From CAZYXZ01 sp964651395 (lineage in GTDB: Bacteria; Actinomycetota; Actinomycetes; BP-191), in the NCBI GenBank assembly GCA_964651395.1, contig CAZYXZ010000003.1, forward strand, positions 1 through 64,000: 64,000 nucleotides of DNA, given 5' to 3'. How positions within the stretch are numbered: the stretch's first letter is position 1; each line of letters opens with the position of its first letter. Made by a program: the position numbers and the translations under genes. The notes under the pieces are model-generated. The model made no database searches. It worked only from the letters and a program-made list of their open reading frames with translations, and was not told where the DNA came from. Of this stretch, positions 16,455-25,518 are shown piece after piece.

Positions 16455-17114
16455 ATGAGCGCCTTGACGACGGGGAAGCGACTCGCGCTGTACGCCACCG
16501 CGGTCGTCCTCGGCCATCACATCGGCACGATCGCGAAGCCGCTCGGGACCGTCGGTCCGACCGAGTGGGCGGACTGGATCGACCTCCTGGTGCCGCTCGC
16601 CGTACTCGGCGGAGCGGCCGCCGTGCTCAAGGCAGCAGGCGCTCAGCGCAGCGACTGGGTGCTCTTCGGACTCGGGGCGCTGCTCTACGCGCAGGGGCAG
16701 GGCCTGCACCTCGGCGCCAACTCGATCAACAACGCCGACCCGGTCGGCCTGGCCGAGGACGCGGCGCACCTGTGGGACGAGGTGGTGAGCCACTACATCA
16801 CCTACGTCGGCCACACGATCGTCGTCGGCGCGTTGACGCTGACGTTGCTGCGCACCGGGCTGCAGGCGCACCGGGCGAGCTTCCTGCTCGCCGCGCTGTT
16901 CGGCCTGACCTGGACCAACAACACGATCGAGGGCGGCACGCCGGTGCTCGGTCTCGCGGTCGCGATCGGCTACGCCGTCTGGGGGTGGCAGCGGCGGCAG
17001 CAGGCGGCCGCCCGGCTGCTGCTCGCGGCGTATGGGCTGAGCTTCCTGCTGCTCGCCGGCTTCGGCATCTGGCAGGGCGGCTTCCCGCAGTTCAGCGAGC
17101 TCGGCTGGATCTAG
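16455..17114 (+). CDS. polytopic membrane protein with conserved-looking histidines
   Basis: The 219-residue protein has about six or seven hydrophobic segments. Several His and acidic residues lie in or next to membrane segments: VVLGHHIGTI, AQGQGLHLGANSIN, DEVVSHYITYVGHTIVV and TWTNNTIEGG. This spacing recalls membrane metal-dependent hydrolases (CREST/ceramidase-like), but that is only a resemblance. The ATG at 16455 was taken over an upstream ATG nine bases before. The family is not named with confidence. Confidence 0.6.
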   Translation: MSALTTGKRLALYATAVVLGHHIGTIAKPLGTVGPTEWADWIDLLVPLAVLGGAAAVLKAAGAQRSDWVLFGLGALLYAQGQGLHLGANSINNADPVGLAEDAAHLWDEVVSHYITYVGHTIVVGALTLTLLRTGLQAHRASFLLAALFGLTWTNNTIEGGTPVLGLAVAIGYAVWGWQRRQQAAARLLLAAYGLSFLLLAGFGIWQGGFPQFSELGWI

Positions 17115-17143
17115 CTTCGGCCCATCCGTGGAGACTTGGGAGA

Positions 17144-19711
17144 TCAGCGGCCGGTGACGACTCCCGCGACGCGACCGGCGCCGTCGAAGCGGACGGTGAC
17201 ACGCCCGCGCGCGCCGCAGTAGGTGAACACCGTGCCGCGGCGGGAGTCGGGCTGGCCGACGGCGGCCAGCACCTGCTCCGGCGTCATGCCGCCGCGGATC
17301 CGGCCGACGTCCGAGGCCGAGAGGTCCGCGATGTCGGTGCGGCAGCTGTTGCCCTTGACGCCGACGGCCCGCTCCCAGGTCTGCAGCAGCTGCTCCGCGC
17401 CGCGGTAGAGGTCGGCGAGGAAGGCCGGGCCGTCCTTGCCCAGCTGCACGCGCACGTCCTCGACCCAGTCCGGGTAGAGGCCGTGGTGCGCCAGCCCGTC
17501 GGCGTTGATGTCGAAGACCCGGCGGCCGCTGACCTGCTTGTCGACCCGCACGCCGGCGAAGCTGGTGAACGGGTAGTCGACGTCGGTCGTCTCGTCCGGG
17601 TTGCGCGGGCCGCCCTGGGTCGAGAAGCCGTTGATGTCGGAGCCGAAGCTGATGCCGAACGGGTAGCGCGGGTCGGCGTACGACTTCATGCGCCGGTACT
17701 TCTTCACGAAACCGTCCGAGCCGCCGGCGTGCGGCGTCACGGTGCCGCCGACCCGCAGGATCGCCCGGTACGTCGGCTCGTCCGCCCAGGAGTGGCTGGA
17801 CACGACGCCGGAGTACTTCGCGGCGGCGACGTGCTCCATCGACTCGAGCCGACCCTTGGCGCTCATGTGGTCCGGGTCGAAGAGCATGCCGCGCTTCATC
17901 AGGCCGTTCAGCGCGAAGTGACCGAGGTCGGTCAGCCCGATGGTGTTGCAGTGCGGCGACGCCGGATAGAGCTGCGACGCACCGGTGGGGCCGACTTGGG
18001 CGAGAACCGCGCCGAAGATGGCGTCGCGGCCGATCGCGCCGTCCGACTCGTCGGCGATGTTCATCTGCGTCTTGTCGTGCCGGTGGTCGTGCTCGGGGAG
18101 GTTCGCCGGCTCCTCGCAGGTCTGCATCTTCCAGTTGTGGCCGGTCTTTTGCCGGTTGGCGTTGTTGACCAGCAGGCCGAACGTGCCGCCGTCGCCGGTG
18201 ACGCCGGTCAGCGCGTTGTCGAACTTGTTGGTCAGCTCCATCTGGCGCACGCCCATGGCGTACACATCGTCGAGCTGCGCCTCGATGTCGGTCTCGGAGC
18301 AGCGGGGCATCTCCATGAGCTCGAAGCAGTCGAACGGCGTCGAGACCTCGATGCCCATGATCACGGCCAACTTGCCGGCGTTGATCACACGGCGGGCCTG
18401 GAACGGGTCGGTGACGATGCGGAACCAGCCCTCGCCGGGACCGCCGCTCTGAGCGTCGATGTAGCGCTCGAGCTCGCGAAGCCGCTGCGCCTGCAGTCGG
18501 ACACCGTCCATCTCGTTGCAGCTGTTCTTCTTGAGCGGGTAGAGCTCGCAGAGCACCGAGTTGTCGACCAGCAGGTTCGTGAACATGCGCAGGCCGCCGC
18601 GCCACGAGCGCTCCAGCCAGCGGTAGTAGACCTGCTCGTGGGTGAGCGACCCGTGCTTCGGCCAGTAGCCGAACGTCGGCCAGCCGACCGTGTCGTGGCC
18701 GGTGACCGGGTCCGCGCCGGACACGCCCGCCTCGAGGATCGCGCCATGACCGCCGGGCAGGTGGTCCCAGCAGTCGACGAGGGCGTAGCTGATGCCATAG
18801 GGGTGCCAGGGGCGGCCGCAGCGTGCCATGCCGCCGAGGAACTCGAACGCCATCATGTGCAGGTGCGCGTCGACGAAGCCGCGCGCCTCGCCGTACGGCG
18901 TCGCGCCGGTGCCGACCGGCCCGGTGACGCCGATGTCGGCCTCGGCCCACGGCGCGCAGTCCGTGGCCTGCTCGAGCCGGAAGCGTGCCGCCTCGCCGCC
19001 GTCTTCGCCGTCGGCGATGGACAGGCTGCCGTCGTCGCCGACGACGAGCGTGCCGGTGACCGGAGCGTCGAGCGGACCGGGGTTCGCGATGTCGTGGTCG
19101 TCGGCGTACTGGTGCAGCGTGAAGACGCCGTTGCCGGCCTGGCGCACCTCCCACTCGGCGGAGTGCTTCGGCAGGCGTGCCGCGTGCACGGCGTCGTTCA
19201 CCTCGGTGGTCAGCACGTCTGAGCCGTCGGCCAGCTGCCCGATGCCACCCACCAGCGGGTCACGGATCGGGTCGATGCGCTCGTCGAAGGTGCCCTTCGC
19301 GTAGCCCTCGACGACCTCCGTCACCGGGCGTACGCCGTCGGCGAGCAGCGGTCGCGGGCCGGCGAGGAAGTCACTCTGCGTGCCGTAGAGGAGGTAGCGG
19401 CCCAGGTCCAGCGCGCGGAAGTGGAACTTCTCCGGGGCGGTGACGTTCTTGGGTCGCGCGACGAAGGTTCCGTAGCCGTGCGACAGGTAGCCACCGGTGC
19501 CGACCGATCGGAGGGAGTAGCAGCCGCCGGCCATCGCGAAGCGGTCCTCGGGGACCGCCCGGCGCGGCGCCACCGTGAACGGGCGCTCGGCGGCGGTCGT
19601 GGCCGCTGCAGTCACCGCGCCGGTGCCGCCGGGCGCCGCGGAGCTCAGCGTGGCGAGCCCGGCGACCCCCGCGACGACGACGAGCAGCATGGAGCGCCGG
19701 CGTGACGGCAT
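17144..19711 (-). CDS. large secreted amidohydrolase/M19 dipeptidase-like protein
   Basis: The 855-residue protein has a signal peptide (RRRSMLLVVVAGVAGLATLSSAAPG). An N-terminal beta-trefoil-like part (about 55-250) is followed by a TIM-barrel hydrolase part: ARGFVDAHLHMM near residue 285, MELTNKFDNALTG, RGMLFDPDHMSAKGR, VVSSHSWAD and FGSDINGF. The HLH and the SDIN aspartate fit metal-dependent hydrolases related to membrane dipeptidases. The last about 50 residues (IRGGMTPEQVLAAVGQPD) look like a SmpA/OmlA-type module. GGGGGA precedes the ATG. Substrate and metal are not known. Confidence 0.7.
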   Translation of the reverse strand: MPSRRRSMLLVVVAGVAGLATLSSAAPGGTGAVTAAATTAAERPFTVAPRRAVPEDRFAMAGGCYSLRSVGTGGYLSHGYGTFVARPKNVTAPEKFHFRALDLGRYLLYGTQSDFLAGPRPLLADGVRPVTEVVEGYAKGTFDERIDPIRDPLVGGIGQLADGSDVLTTEVNDAVHAARLPKHSAEWEVRQAGNGVFTLHQYADDHDIANPGPLDAPVTGTLVVGDDGSLSIADGEDGGEAARFRLEQATDCAPWAEADIGVTGPVGTGATPYGEARGFVDAHLHMMAFEFLGGMARCGRPWHPYGISYALVDCWDHLPGGHGAILEAGVSGADPVTGHDTVGWPTFGYWPKHGSLTHEQVYYRWLERSWRGGLRMFTNLLVDNSVLCELYPLKKNSCNEMDGVRLQAQRLRELERYIDAQSGGPGEGWFRIVTDPFQARRVINAGKLAVIMGIEVSTPFDCFELMEMPRCSETDIEAQLDDVYAMGVRQMELTNKFDNALTGVTGDGGTFGLLVNNANRQKTGHNWKMQTCEEPANLPEHDHRHDKTQMNIADESDGAIGRDAIFGAVLAQVGPTGASQLYPASPHCNTIGLTDLGHFALNGLMKRGMLFDPDHMSAKGRLESMEHVAAAKYSGVVSSHSWADEPTYRAILRVGGTVTPHAGGSDGFVKKYRRMKSYADPRYPFGISFGSDINGFSTQGGPRNPDETTDVDYPFTSFAGVRVDKQVSGRRVFDINADGLAHHGLYPDWVEDVRVQLGKDGPAFLADLYRGAEQLLQTWERAVGVKGNSCRTDIADLSASDVGRIRGGMTPEQVLAAVGQPDSRRGTVFTYCGARGRVTVRFDGAGRVAGVVTGR

Positions 19712-19797
19712 TGGTCCCCCTTGTCGGATTTCTTGCTGGCCAGACTCGCATACCTAACGACGCGGAACGCCGTCAGGTGTTCTGCCAGAGTGCGGAC

Positions 19798-21231
19798 GTG
19801 GCGAAGACGACACGCATCGACCGGCCGGGCCGGCGCGCCGTCGTCATCTTCGTGGGCCTGCAGCTCGGCCAGGTCATGAGCACTCTCGACGGCACGATCG
19901 TGGCCACCGCCCTCCCGTCGATCGTGCGCGACATCGGCGGCCTGACCCACGTGACCTGGGTCATCACGGCGTACACGCTCGCGATGGTCGCGTCGATGCC
20001 GCTCTACGGGAAGGTCAGCGACCTGTACGGCCGCAAGCGCGTGCTCATCGTCGCGCTGGTCGTCTTCCTTGTCGGTTCGGCCGCCTGCGGGCTGGCGCAG
20101 TCGATGCCGCAGCTGCTCGTCGCGCGCTTCGGCCAGGGGCTGGGTGGCGGTGGGCTGGCCACCCTCGCGATGGCGGCGCTCGCGGACGTCGTACCGGCCC
20201 GCCAGCTCGGGCGGTGGATGGGCTACCAGGGTGTCATCTTCGTCATCGCCAGCGTGACCGGCCCGGTGGTCGGGGGTCTGTTCGTCGACCACCTCAGCTG
20301 GCGGTGGGCCTTCCTCATCAACCTGCCGCTCGGCGTCATCGCGATCGCGATCGTCACCGCGATGCTCCGGGTCCCGTCGCGGCGCATCGCGCACGCGCTC
20401 GACTGGGCGGGCAGCGGGTTGCTCGTCACGGCGCTCGTCTGCCTCGTCCTGCTCGCGACGCTCGGCGGCCGCGAGGTCGCGTGGGGGTCGCCGGCCAGCC
20501 TCGCGCTCGGCTCCGGCGTGGTGCTGCTCGCCGTGCTCTTCGTCCTCCGCGAACGGCGCGCTGTCGAGCCGGTCGTGCCGCTGTCACTCTTCGCCGACCG
20601 CGTCATCCGGGTCGCCGCGGGCATCAACTTCACCAGCGGGCTGCTGCTGTGGTGCGGGCTGTTCTTCGTCCCCATCTACGTGCAGGAGGTCAGCGGGCTC
20701 TCTCCCACGCGGTCCGGTGTGACGCTGATGCCGCTGATGTTCGGAGCAGCCTTCGGCACGCTGGTCAGTGGCCGCTGGGTCGAGCGCACCGGGCGCCTCC
20801 GCGTGTGGCCGATCGCCGGGGCGGCCTGCTCGGCGGTCGGCGTCGGCCTGCTGGCCACGCTCGGCCGCGACGCGCCGCTGGTGCTCGTCGGCGGCTACGT
20901 GCTGCTGCTCGGCACGGGCGTCGGCTTCGCGATGCAGACCTCGCTGCTCGCGGTGCAGAACAGCGCGGACCCGCGCCAGCTCGGCGCCGCCACGTCCACC
21001 GCGCTGCTCTGCCGCGCTCTCGGCAACACCGTGGGTACGCCGATCCTCGGGGGCATCCTCAACGCCGGGCTGGCCGGGCGCGCGCACGACTCCTCGGCGT
21101 ACGCGCACGCCCTCCCGGGCGTTTTCCTGACCGGGCTGGGTGTGGCGCTCGTCTCACTCTGGGTGTCCTGGCGACTACCCGAGCGGGCGCTGCGCGAGGA
21201 AGTGGGGGAAATGTCGCTCCTACCCGATTAA
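19798..21231 (+). CDS. DHA2-family MFS drug:H+ antiporter
   Basis: The 477-residue protein has about 14 hydrophobic segments. Motif A occurs in YGKVSDLYGRKRVLI, the antiporter motif C-like stretch in SVTGPVVGGLFVD, and the N-terminal LDGTIVATALPSI motif D1 is typical of EmrB/QacA-type pumps. Proton-driven export of hydrophobic drugs or cell products is expected. I took GTG 19798 since the sequence then starts with a short basic leader before the first helix. The MmpL gene follows 34 bases on, so the two exporters may be cotranscribed. Confidence 0.9.
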   Translation: MAKTTRIDRPGRRAVVIFVGLQLGQVMSTLDGTIVATALPSIVRDIGGLTHVTWVITAYTLAMVASMPLYGKVSDLYGRKRVLIVALVVFLVGSAACGLAQSMPQLLVARFGQGLGGGGLATLAMAALADVVPARQLGRWMGYQGVIFVIASVTGPVVGGLFVDHLSWRWAFLINLPLGVIAIAIVTAMLRVPSRRIAHALDWAGSGLLVTALVCLVLLATLGGREVAWGSPASLALGSGVVLLAVLFVLRERRAVEPVVPLSLFADRVIRVAAGINFTSGLLLWCGLFFVPIYVQEVSGLSPTRSGVTLMPLMFGAAFGTLVSGRWVERTGRLRVWPIAGAACSAVGVGLLATLGRDAPLVLVGGYVLLLGTGVGFAMQTSLLAVQNSADPRQLGAATSTALLCRALGNTVGTPILGGILNAGLAGRAHDSSAYAHALPGVFLTGLGVALVSLWVSWRLPERALREEVGEMSLLPD

Positions 21232-21265
21232 ATGTCCGGGTCGGTCGCATCTGGGGAGGTTCGTC

Positions 21266-23422
21266 GTGGGTCGTCTTGCCGGCTGGTGCTACGACAACAA
21301 GCGTCGTGTCGTCCTGCTCTGGATCGTCGCCTTCGTCGGCATCGGCTTCGTCGGTGCCGCGTTCGGCGGCAAGTTCGCCACCGACTTCAGCGCGCCGGAG
21401 TTCGAGTCGCAGAAGGCCTACGACCTGCTGCGCGAGAAGTTCCCCGACGCCGCCGGCGACTCCGCGCAGCTGGTCATCAAGTCCGACAAGGGGCTGACCG
21501 CCGACCGCGCGCGGGTCGAGGCCGTGTTCGCGGACCTCAAGGCCGTCGACAAGGTCAAGGGCGTCCAGAACCCGTTCACCGACCAGTCCGCGGGACGGCA
21601 GATCTCAGCCGACGGCAGGATCCTCTACGCCGACGTCACCTTCAGCGTGAAGGCGTTCACCCTGCTGCCACCGGACATCGAGAAGATGACCGCGGTGTCC
21701 GAGGCTGCCAGCAAGGACGGCCTCCAGGTCGAGCTCGGCGGCATCGTCGTCCAGGGCGCCACCGCCGAGCAGCCCGGCGCCGAGGCCGGTATCAGCATCC
21801 TGCTGTCGATGCTGGTGCTGCTCGTCGTGTTCGGCTCCGTGCTCGCGATGGGCGTCCCGCTGCTGACCGCCATCATCGGCATCGGCATCAGCTTCAGCCT
21901 GCTCGCGCTGTACACGAACTTCCTCGATGTCCCGATCTTCGCCCCAGGGATGGCCGGCATGATCGGCCTGGGTGTCGGCGTCGACTACGCCCTGTTCATC
22001 GTCACGCGCTACCGCGCGGCCCTGCACGGCGGCGCGGAGCCGCGCGACGCCGTCGTCGAGGCGATCTCGACCAGCGGTCGCGCGGTGCTCTTCGCCGGCT
22101 CGACCGTCGTCATCTCGGTGCTCGGCATCATGATCGTCGGCTTCTCCTTCCTCATCGCGTTGTCGGTCACGATGGCCTCGGCGGTGCTGGTCACGATGCT
22201 GGCGTCGGTGACCTTCGTCCCGGCACTGCTCGGCTACGTCCGCCACCGCATCGACAAGTGGCACGTGCCCGTGTTCCACCGCGCGGAGACCGGGCATCGC
22301 GAGACGTTCTGGTACCGCTGGAGCCACCGGATCGCCGATCACCCGGCGATCTACGCCCTGGGGTCGCTCGTCGTGCTCGTCGCCCTCGCCCTGCCCGTCT
22401 TCAGCATGACGTTCGGCTTCTCCGACGCCGGCAGCGAGCCGCGCACCAGCACCGCCCGTCGCGCGTACGACCTGCTGGCCGAGGGCTTCGGCCGCGGGTT
22501 CAATGCGCCGTTCGTCGTCGTCGCACCCCTCAGCGGTGCGACGACCACCGCAGCACTGCAGTCCTTCGCCGACGAGGTGGCGCAGGACAAGGAGCACGTC
22601 GCCGCCGTCACGCCGGTGATCCCGAACCAGGCGCAGGACACGGCGATCGTCACCGTCGTGCCGGCGAGCGCACCGCAGGACCCGGCCACGAGCGACGTCG
22701 CGCACCACATCCGCGACGTGGCCAAGAAGCACGGTGTGACGGCGTACGTCGGCGGGTTCATCGCCTTCAACGTCGACTTCGCCGACCACCTGACGAAGCG
22801 ACTGCCGATCCTCATGGCCGTGGTCATCGTGCTGTCGTTCCTGCTGCTGATGGTCGTGTTCCGGTCGCTGCTCGTACCGCTCAAGGCCGCGATCATGAAC
22901 CTGCTGTCCATCGGCGCGGCCTACGGCTTCGTCGTCGCGGTCTTCCAGTGGGGCTGGCTCAAGGGCTTCTTCGGGGTCTCGCACACCGCGCCGATCGAGG
23001 CCTGGGTGCCGATGATGCTGTTCGCGATCCTCTTCGGTCTCTCGATGGACTACGAGGTCTTCCTGCTCTCGCGTATCCGCGAGGAGTACGACAAGAACGG
23101 CGGGAACAACCGCGAGGCGGTCGCCGACGGCCTTGCTACGACGGCAAGGGTCATCACTGCGGCGGCGCTGATCATGATCTTGGTCTTCATGGCCTTCGCG
23201 CTGGGCAGCCAGCGTCAGCTCAAGCTGTTCGGCCTCGGTCTCGCGGTCGCGATCCTCGTCGACGCGACGATCGTCCGCATGGTGCTCGTGCCGGCGACGA
23301 TGGAGTTGCTCGGCGACGCCAACTGGTGGCTGCCTAAGTGGCTGGACCGGCTGCTGCCGCGGATCGACGTAGGGGAGTCGTCCGCGGAGCCGCGGGAGTC
23401 CGCACTGGAGCCTTCCGGCTGA
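21266..23422 (+). CDS. MmpL-family RND transporter
   Basis: The 718-residue protein has two MMPL repeats, each with an extracytoplasmic domain and a block of membrane helices. Motifs include GLGVGVDYALFIVTRYR in the first half and FAILFGLSMDYEVFLLSRIREEYD in the second, the usual sites of the charged residues used in proton coupling. Actinobacterial relatives export lipids or lipid-like metabolites to the envelope. GGGGAGG precedes the GTG at 21266. A TetR gene follows in the same direction, making TetR control of the two exporters plausible but unproven. Confidence 0.9.
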   Translation: MGRLAGWCYDNKRRVVLLWIVAFVGIGFVGAAFGGKFATDFSAPEFESQKAYDLLREKFPDAAGDSAQLVIKSDKGLTADRARVEAVFADLKAVDKVKGVQNPFTDQSAGRQISADGRILYADVTFSVKAFTLLPPDIEKMTAVSEAASKDGLQVELGGIVVQGATAEQPGAEAGISILLSMLVLLVVFGSVLAMGVPLLTAIIGIGISFSLLALYTNFLDVPIFAPGMAGMIGLGVGVDYALFIVTRYRAALHGGAEPRDAVVEAISTSGRAVLFAGSTVVISVLGIMIVGFSFLIALSVTMASAVLVTMLASVTFVPALLGYVRHRIDKWHVPVFHRAETGHRETFWYRWSHRIADHPAIYALGSLVVLVALALPVFSMTFGFSDAGSEPRTSTARRAYDLLAEGFGRGFNAPFVVVAPLSGATTTAALQSFADEVAQDKEHVAAVTPVIPNQAQDTAIVTVVPASAPQDPATSDVAHHIRDVAKKHGVTAYVGGFIAFNVDFADHLTKRLPILMAVVIVLSFLLLMVVFRSLLVPLKAAIMNLLSIGAAYGFVVAVFQWGWLKGFFGVSHTAPIEAWVPMMLFAILFGLSMDYEVFLLSRIREEYDKNGGNNREAVADGLATTARVITAAALIMILVFMAFALGSQRQLKLFGLGLAVAILVDATIVRMVLVPATMELLGDANWWLPKWLDRLLPRIDVGESSAEPRESALEPSG

Positions 23423-23525
23423 CGCGCGGCACCGGTACGACCTCTCGCTCCTCGCGAAGGGCAGTCAGCAGGCGCTCCCAGCGAAGCTGCCCGTCCGCCC
23501 ACCGCAACGCCTCGTCTGCCGTCAT
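23334..23525 (-). CDS. possible small protein overlapping the mmpL 3' end
   Basis: This 63-codon frame begins MTADEALRWADGQLRWERLL, a plausible amphipathic start, with GAGGGGAGT 7-8 bases upstream. Its second half is Arg/Pro/Ala-rich and lies antisense to the end of the mmpL gene, as expected of chance frames in GC-rich DNA. It diverges from the TetR gene across the AT-rich operator-like region. It may be real or a coincidence. Confidence 0.28.
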   Translation of the reverse strand: MTADEALRWADGQLRWERLLTALREEREVVPVPRVSRKAPVRTPAAPRTTPLRRSAAAAGPAT

Positions 23526-23545
23526 GGCCGACTCCCCTCATGCGG

Positions 23546-23572
23546 TTCTGTATGTAATATACATTTCTGTAT
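23546..23572. promoter_or_regulatory. AT-rich palindrome upstream of tetR, candidate operator
   Basis: In otherwise GC-rich DNA, this stretch holds the palindrome TGTAT-N5-ATACA (23549-23563) and a direct repeat TTCTGTAT at 23546-23553 and 23565-23572. It lies just before the TetR start and has the size and symmetry of a TetR-family operator overlapping a promoter. Autoregulation is inferred from position. Confidence 0.5.
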
Positions 23573-23612
23573 CCAAGAGTCAAGGATGCATCGGAGTGCG
23601 AGGATGTCGGCC

Positions 23613-24242
23613 ATGCCCGTCGAGCGCCTGACGCCGGAGCGCCGCCGCGCCATGACCCGCCAGGCGCTGGTCGAAGCGGCTGCGGAGGCGTTCGCGGCCA
23701 AGGGCTTCTTCGGCGCCTCGCTCGAGGAGATCGCCGACGCCGCCGGCTTCACGCGGGGCGCGATCTACTCCAACTTCGCCAGCAAGGAAGACCTGTTGCT
23801 CGCCGTTCTCGACCACTACCTCGAGGCGCAGATCGACGCCGTCGGCCAGGCGCTGGACGACCAGGTCACCCACGAGAACGTCGCCGACGTCGCCGTGGCG
23901 ACCGCAGCCTGGCGGGCGGTGACGGGTTCCACGGCAAGCCGGGAGGCCCTCGCGCTCGAGCTCAGGCTCGCGGCGATGCGCAACCCGCAGGTGCGGGAAC
24001 GACTGCTGGCCGCCGAGATCGAGGGCGCGGAACGGGTCGCGCAGCTGATCGAGCGCGAGACCCAACGCCGCGGCGCGCAGCTTCGGCTACCGGCGGTCGA
24101 CTTCGCCCTCATCTGTCAGGCCGTGCTGAGCGGGATGGATCGTCTCGCGTTTCTGGACGAAGCCCACACGGAGCGCTACCACCGGCTCACGGAGCAGTTG
24201 TTCGTGATGCTCGCCGAAGTCATGTTCATCGACCCCGCCTAG
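23613..24242 (+). CDS. TetR/AcrR-family transcriptional regulator
   Basis: The 209-residue protein starts with a typical TetR DNA-binding domain: RQALVEAAAEAFAAKGFFGASLEEIADAAGFTRGAIYSNFASKEDLL, with recognition helix TRGAIYSNF. The C-terminal all-helical ligand domain is about 150 residues. ATG 23613 follows GAGG at nine bases; ATGs at 23604 and 23586 are alternatives. The gene lies 190 bases behind mmpL in the same direction, with its own operator-like region, so it most likely controls itself and perhaps the exporter genes. Confidence 0.9.
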   Translation: MPVERLTPERRRAMTRQALVEAAAEAFAAKGFFGASLEEIADAAGFTRGAIYSNFASKEDLLLAVLDHYLEAQIDAVGQALDDQVTHENVADVAVATAAWRAVTGSTASREALALELRLAAMRNPQVRERLLAAEIEGAERVAQLIERETQRRGAQLRLPAVDFALICQAVLSGMDRLAFLDEAHTERYHRLTEQLFVMLAEVMFIDPA

Positions 24243-24254
24243 GCAGCCGCCGCG

Positions 24255-25478
24255 TCAGGTGCCGGTCATCGCGGTCACGACCTGAGCCCGCGCGAGGTGG
24301 ACGCGACCGAGGAGCGCCACGGAGAGGGCGACGCTGCCGAGCCCGGCGGTCAGCAGCAGGCCGGCACGTGGCTGCCAGGTCTCGACGACCAGGCCGGCGA
24401 GCACGTTGCCCAGGGAGGCGCCGAGGAAGATGGCGGTCGTCGTCCAGCCGAACGCCTCGGTCAGGGTGCCCGGTGGTGCATGCCGCGACATGAGCAGGTT
24501 CGCGCAGGCGCCCGACGGCGCGATCGACAGCCCGTAGACGAACAGCAGTGCGCCGAGCGCCGGCAGGTTGGGCGCCAGCATCGGCAGCGCGGCGCCGAGC
24601 GCGAGCAGCCCGACGAGCCGGAGGTAGAGCCGCTCGCCAGGCAGCCGCCAGGTGCGCCCGCCGTAGACCAGACCGCCGATCGCGGACCCGCCTGCCCAGA
24701 TCGCCAGCAGCAGGCCGCCGGTGGACGGACGGTAACCCCCCGCCTCCGCCATGGCCGGCACCGCCACCTCGACTGCGCCGAACGACGCGCCCGTGAAGGC
24801 GAAGACCGCCAGCAGTACGCGGATACCCGGACTCACCAAGGGCCCGGCCACGTGCCGCGACGCGACGTCGCCATGCGGACGCCACTGCCGGCTGAGGTGG
24901 GTCATCGAGAGCGCGAGGGCACCACCGGCCGCGGCCCCTCCGGCCGCCGCGACCGCTGGTGCCGGACCCCAAGCCGCGCTGATCAGGCCGACGAGCAGCG
25001 GACCGAGCACGAAGGAGGTCTCGATGAGGACGGCCTCCAGCGCGTACGCCGTCCCACGGGTCTCCTCGTCCGGCGCGAGCTCGGCCCACAGCGCGCGCAT
25101 CACCGCGCCGAGCGGTGGCACGGCGAGGCCGGCGACCAGCAGCAGCGGGAGATAGACCAGACGCGGAGCGTCGTTGAGCACCGCGACGAGGAAGCCGGCG
25201 ATAGCCAGCGGATGGACGACGCCCGAGACCCGCAGGACGCGCGTCTGGCCGTCGCGGTCCACGGTCCGCGACCGCATCGGCGAGGCGATGGCCAGCGTCA
25301 CGGCGTACACCGCAGCGGCGACGCCCGCCTCGGCGTACGAGTCGTTCCGCTCCTCGATGAGCAGCAGCACGGCCAGGCCGGTCATCCCGAAGGACAGCCG
25401 CCCGACCAGCACCGCCAGGACCGCGGGCACAGCGCCCGGCAGTCGCAGCAGCGCGGCGTACCGCCGGAAGACCGTCAC
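24255..25478 (-). CDS. MFS transporter
   Basis: The 407-residue protein has 12 hydrophobic segments in two six-helix halves. It contains a degenerate motif A after helix 2 (ASPMRSRTVDRDGQTRVL) and long Gly/Ala-rich helices typical of the MFS, close to sugar-efflux/YbjJ-like permeases of actinobacteria. The substrate is unknown. The start is GTG 25476-25478. The gene converges on tetR with 12 bases between the stops. Confidence 0.82.
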   Translation of the reverse strand: MTVFRRYAALLRLPGAVPAVLAVLVGRLSFGMTGLAVLLLIEERNDSYAEAGVAAAVYAVTLAIASPMRSRTVDRDGQTRVLRVSGVVHPLAIAGFLVAVLNDAPRLVYLPLLLVAGLAVPPLGAVMRALWAELAPDEETRGTAYALEAVLIETSFVLGPLLVGLISAAWGPAPAVAAAGGAAAGGALALSMTHLSRQWRPHGDVASRHVAGPLVSPGIRVLLAVFAFTGASFGAVEVAVPAMAEAGGYRPSTGGLLLAIWAGGSAIGGLVYGGRTWRLPGERLYLRLVGLLALGAALPMLAPNLPALGALLFVYGLSIAPSGACANLLMSRHAPPGTLTEAFGWTTTAIFLGASLGNVLAGLVVETWQPRAGLLLTAGLGSVALSVALLGRVHLARAQVVTAMTGT

Positions 25479-25518
25479 CGCTCCACCCTAGGTTTCCACG
25501 CGAGCGGAGCCGAGTGGA

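Noticed and set aside
13124..16498. Very long minus-strand open frame (over 1100 codons) antisense to the ABC transporter
   Set aside because: Its translation is Arg/Gly/Asp-rich with no recognisable domains and it lies opposite two well-supported genes; long antisense frames are common in very GC-rich DNA.
16280..19222. Plus-strand 980-codon frame opposite the large secreted hydrolase
   Set aside because: Low-complexity translation without motifs; the minus-strand gene has a signal peptide, domain motifs and a Shine-Dalgarno site.
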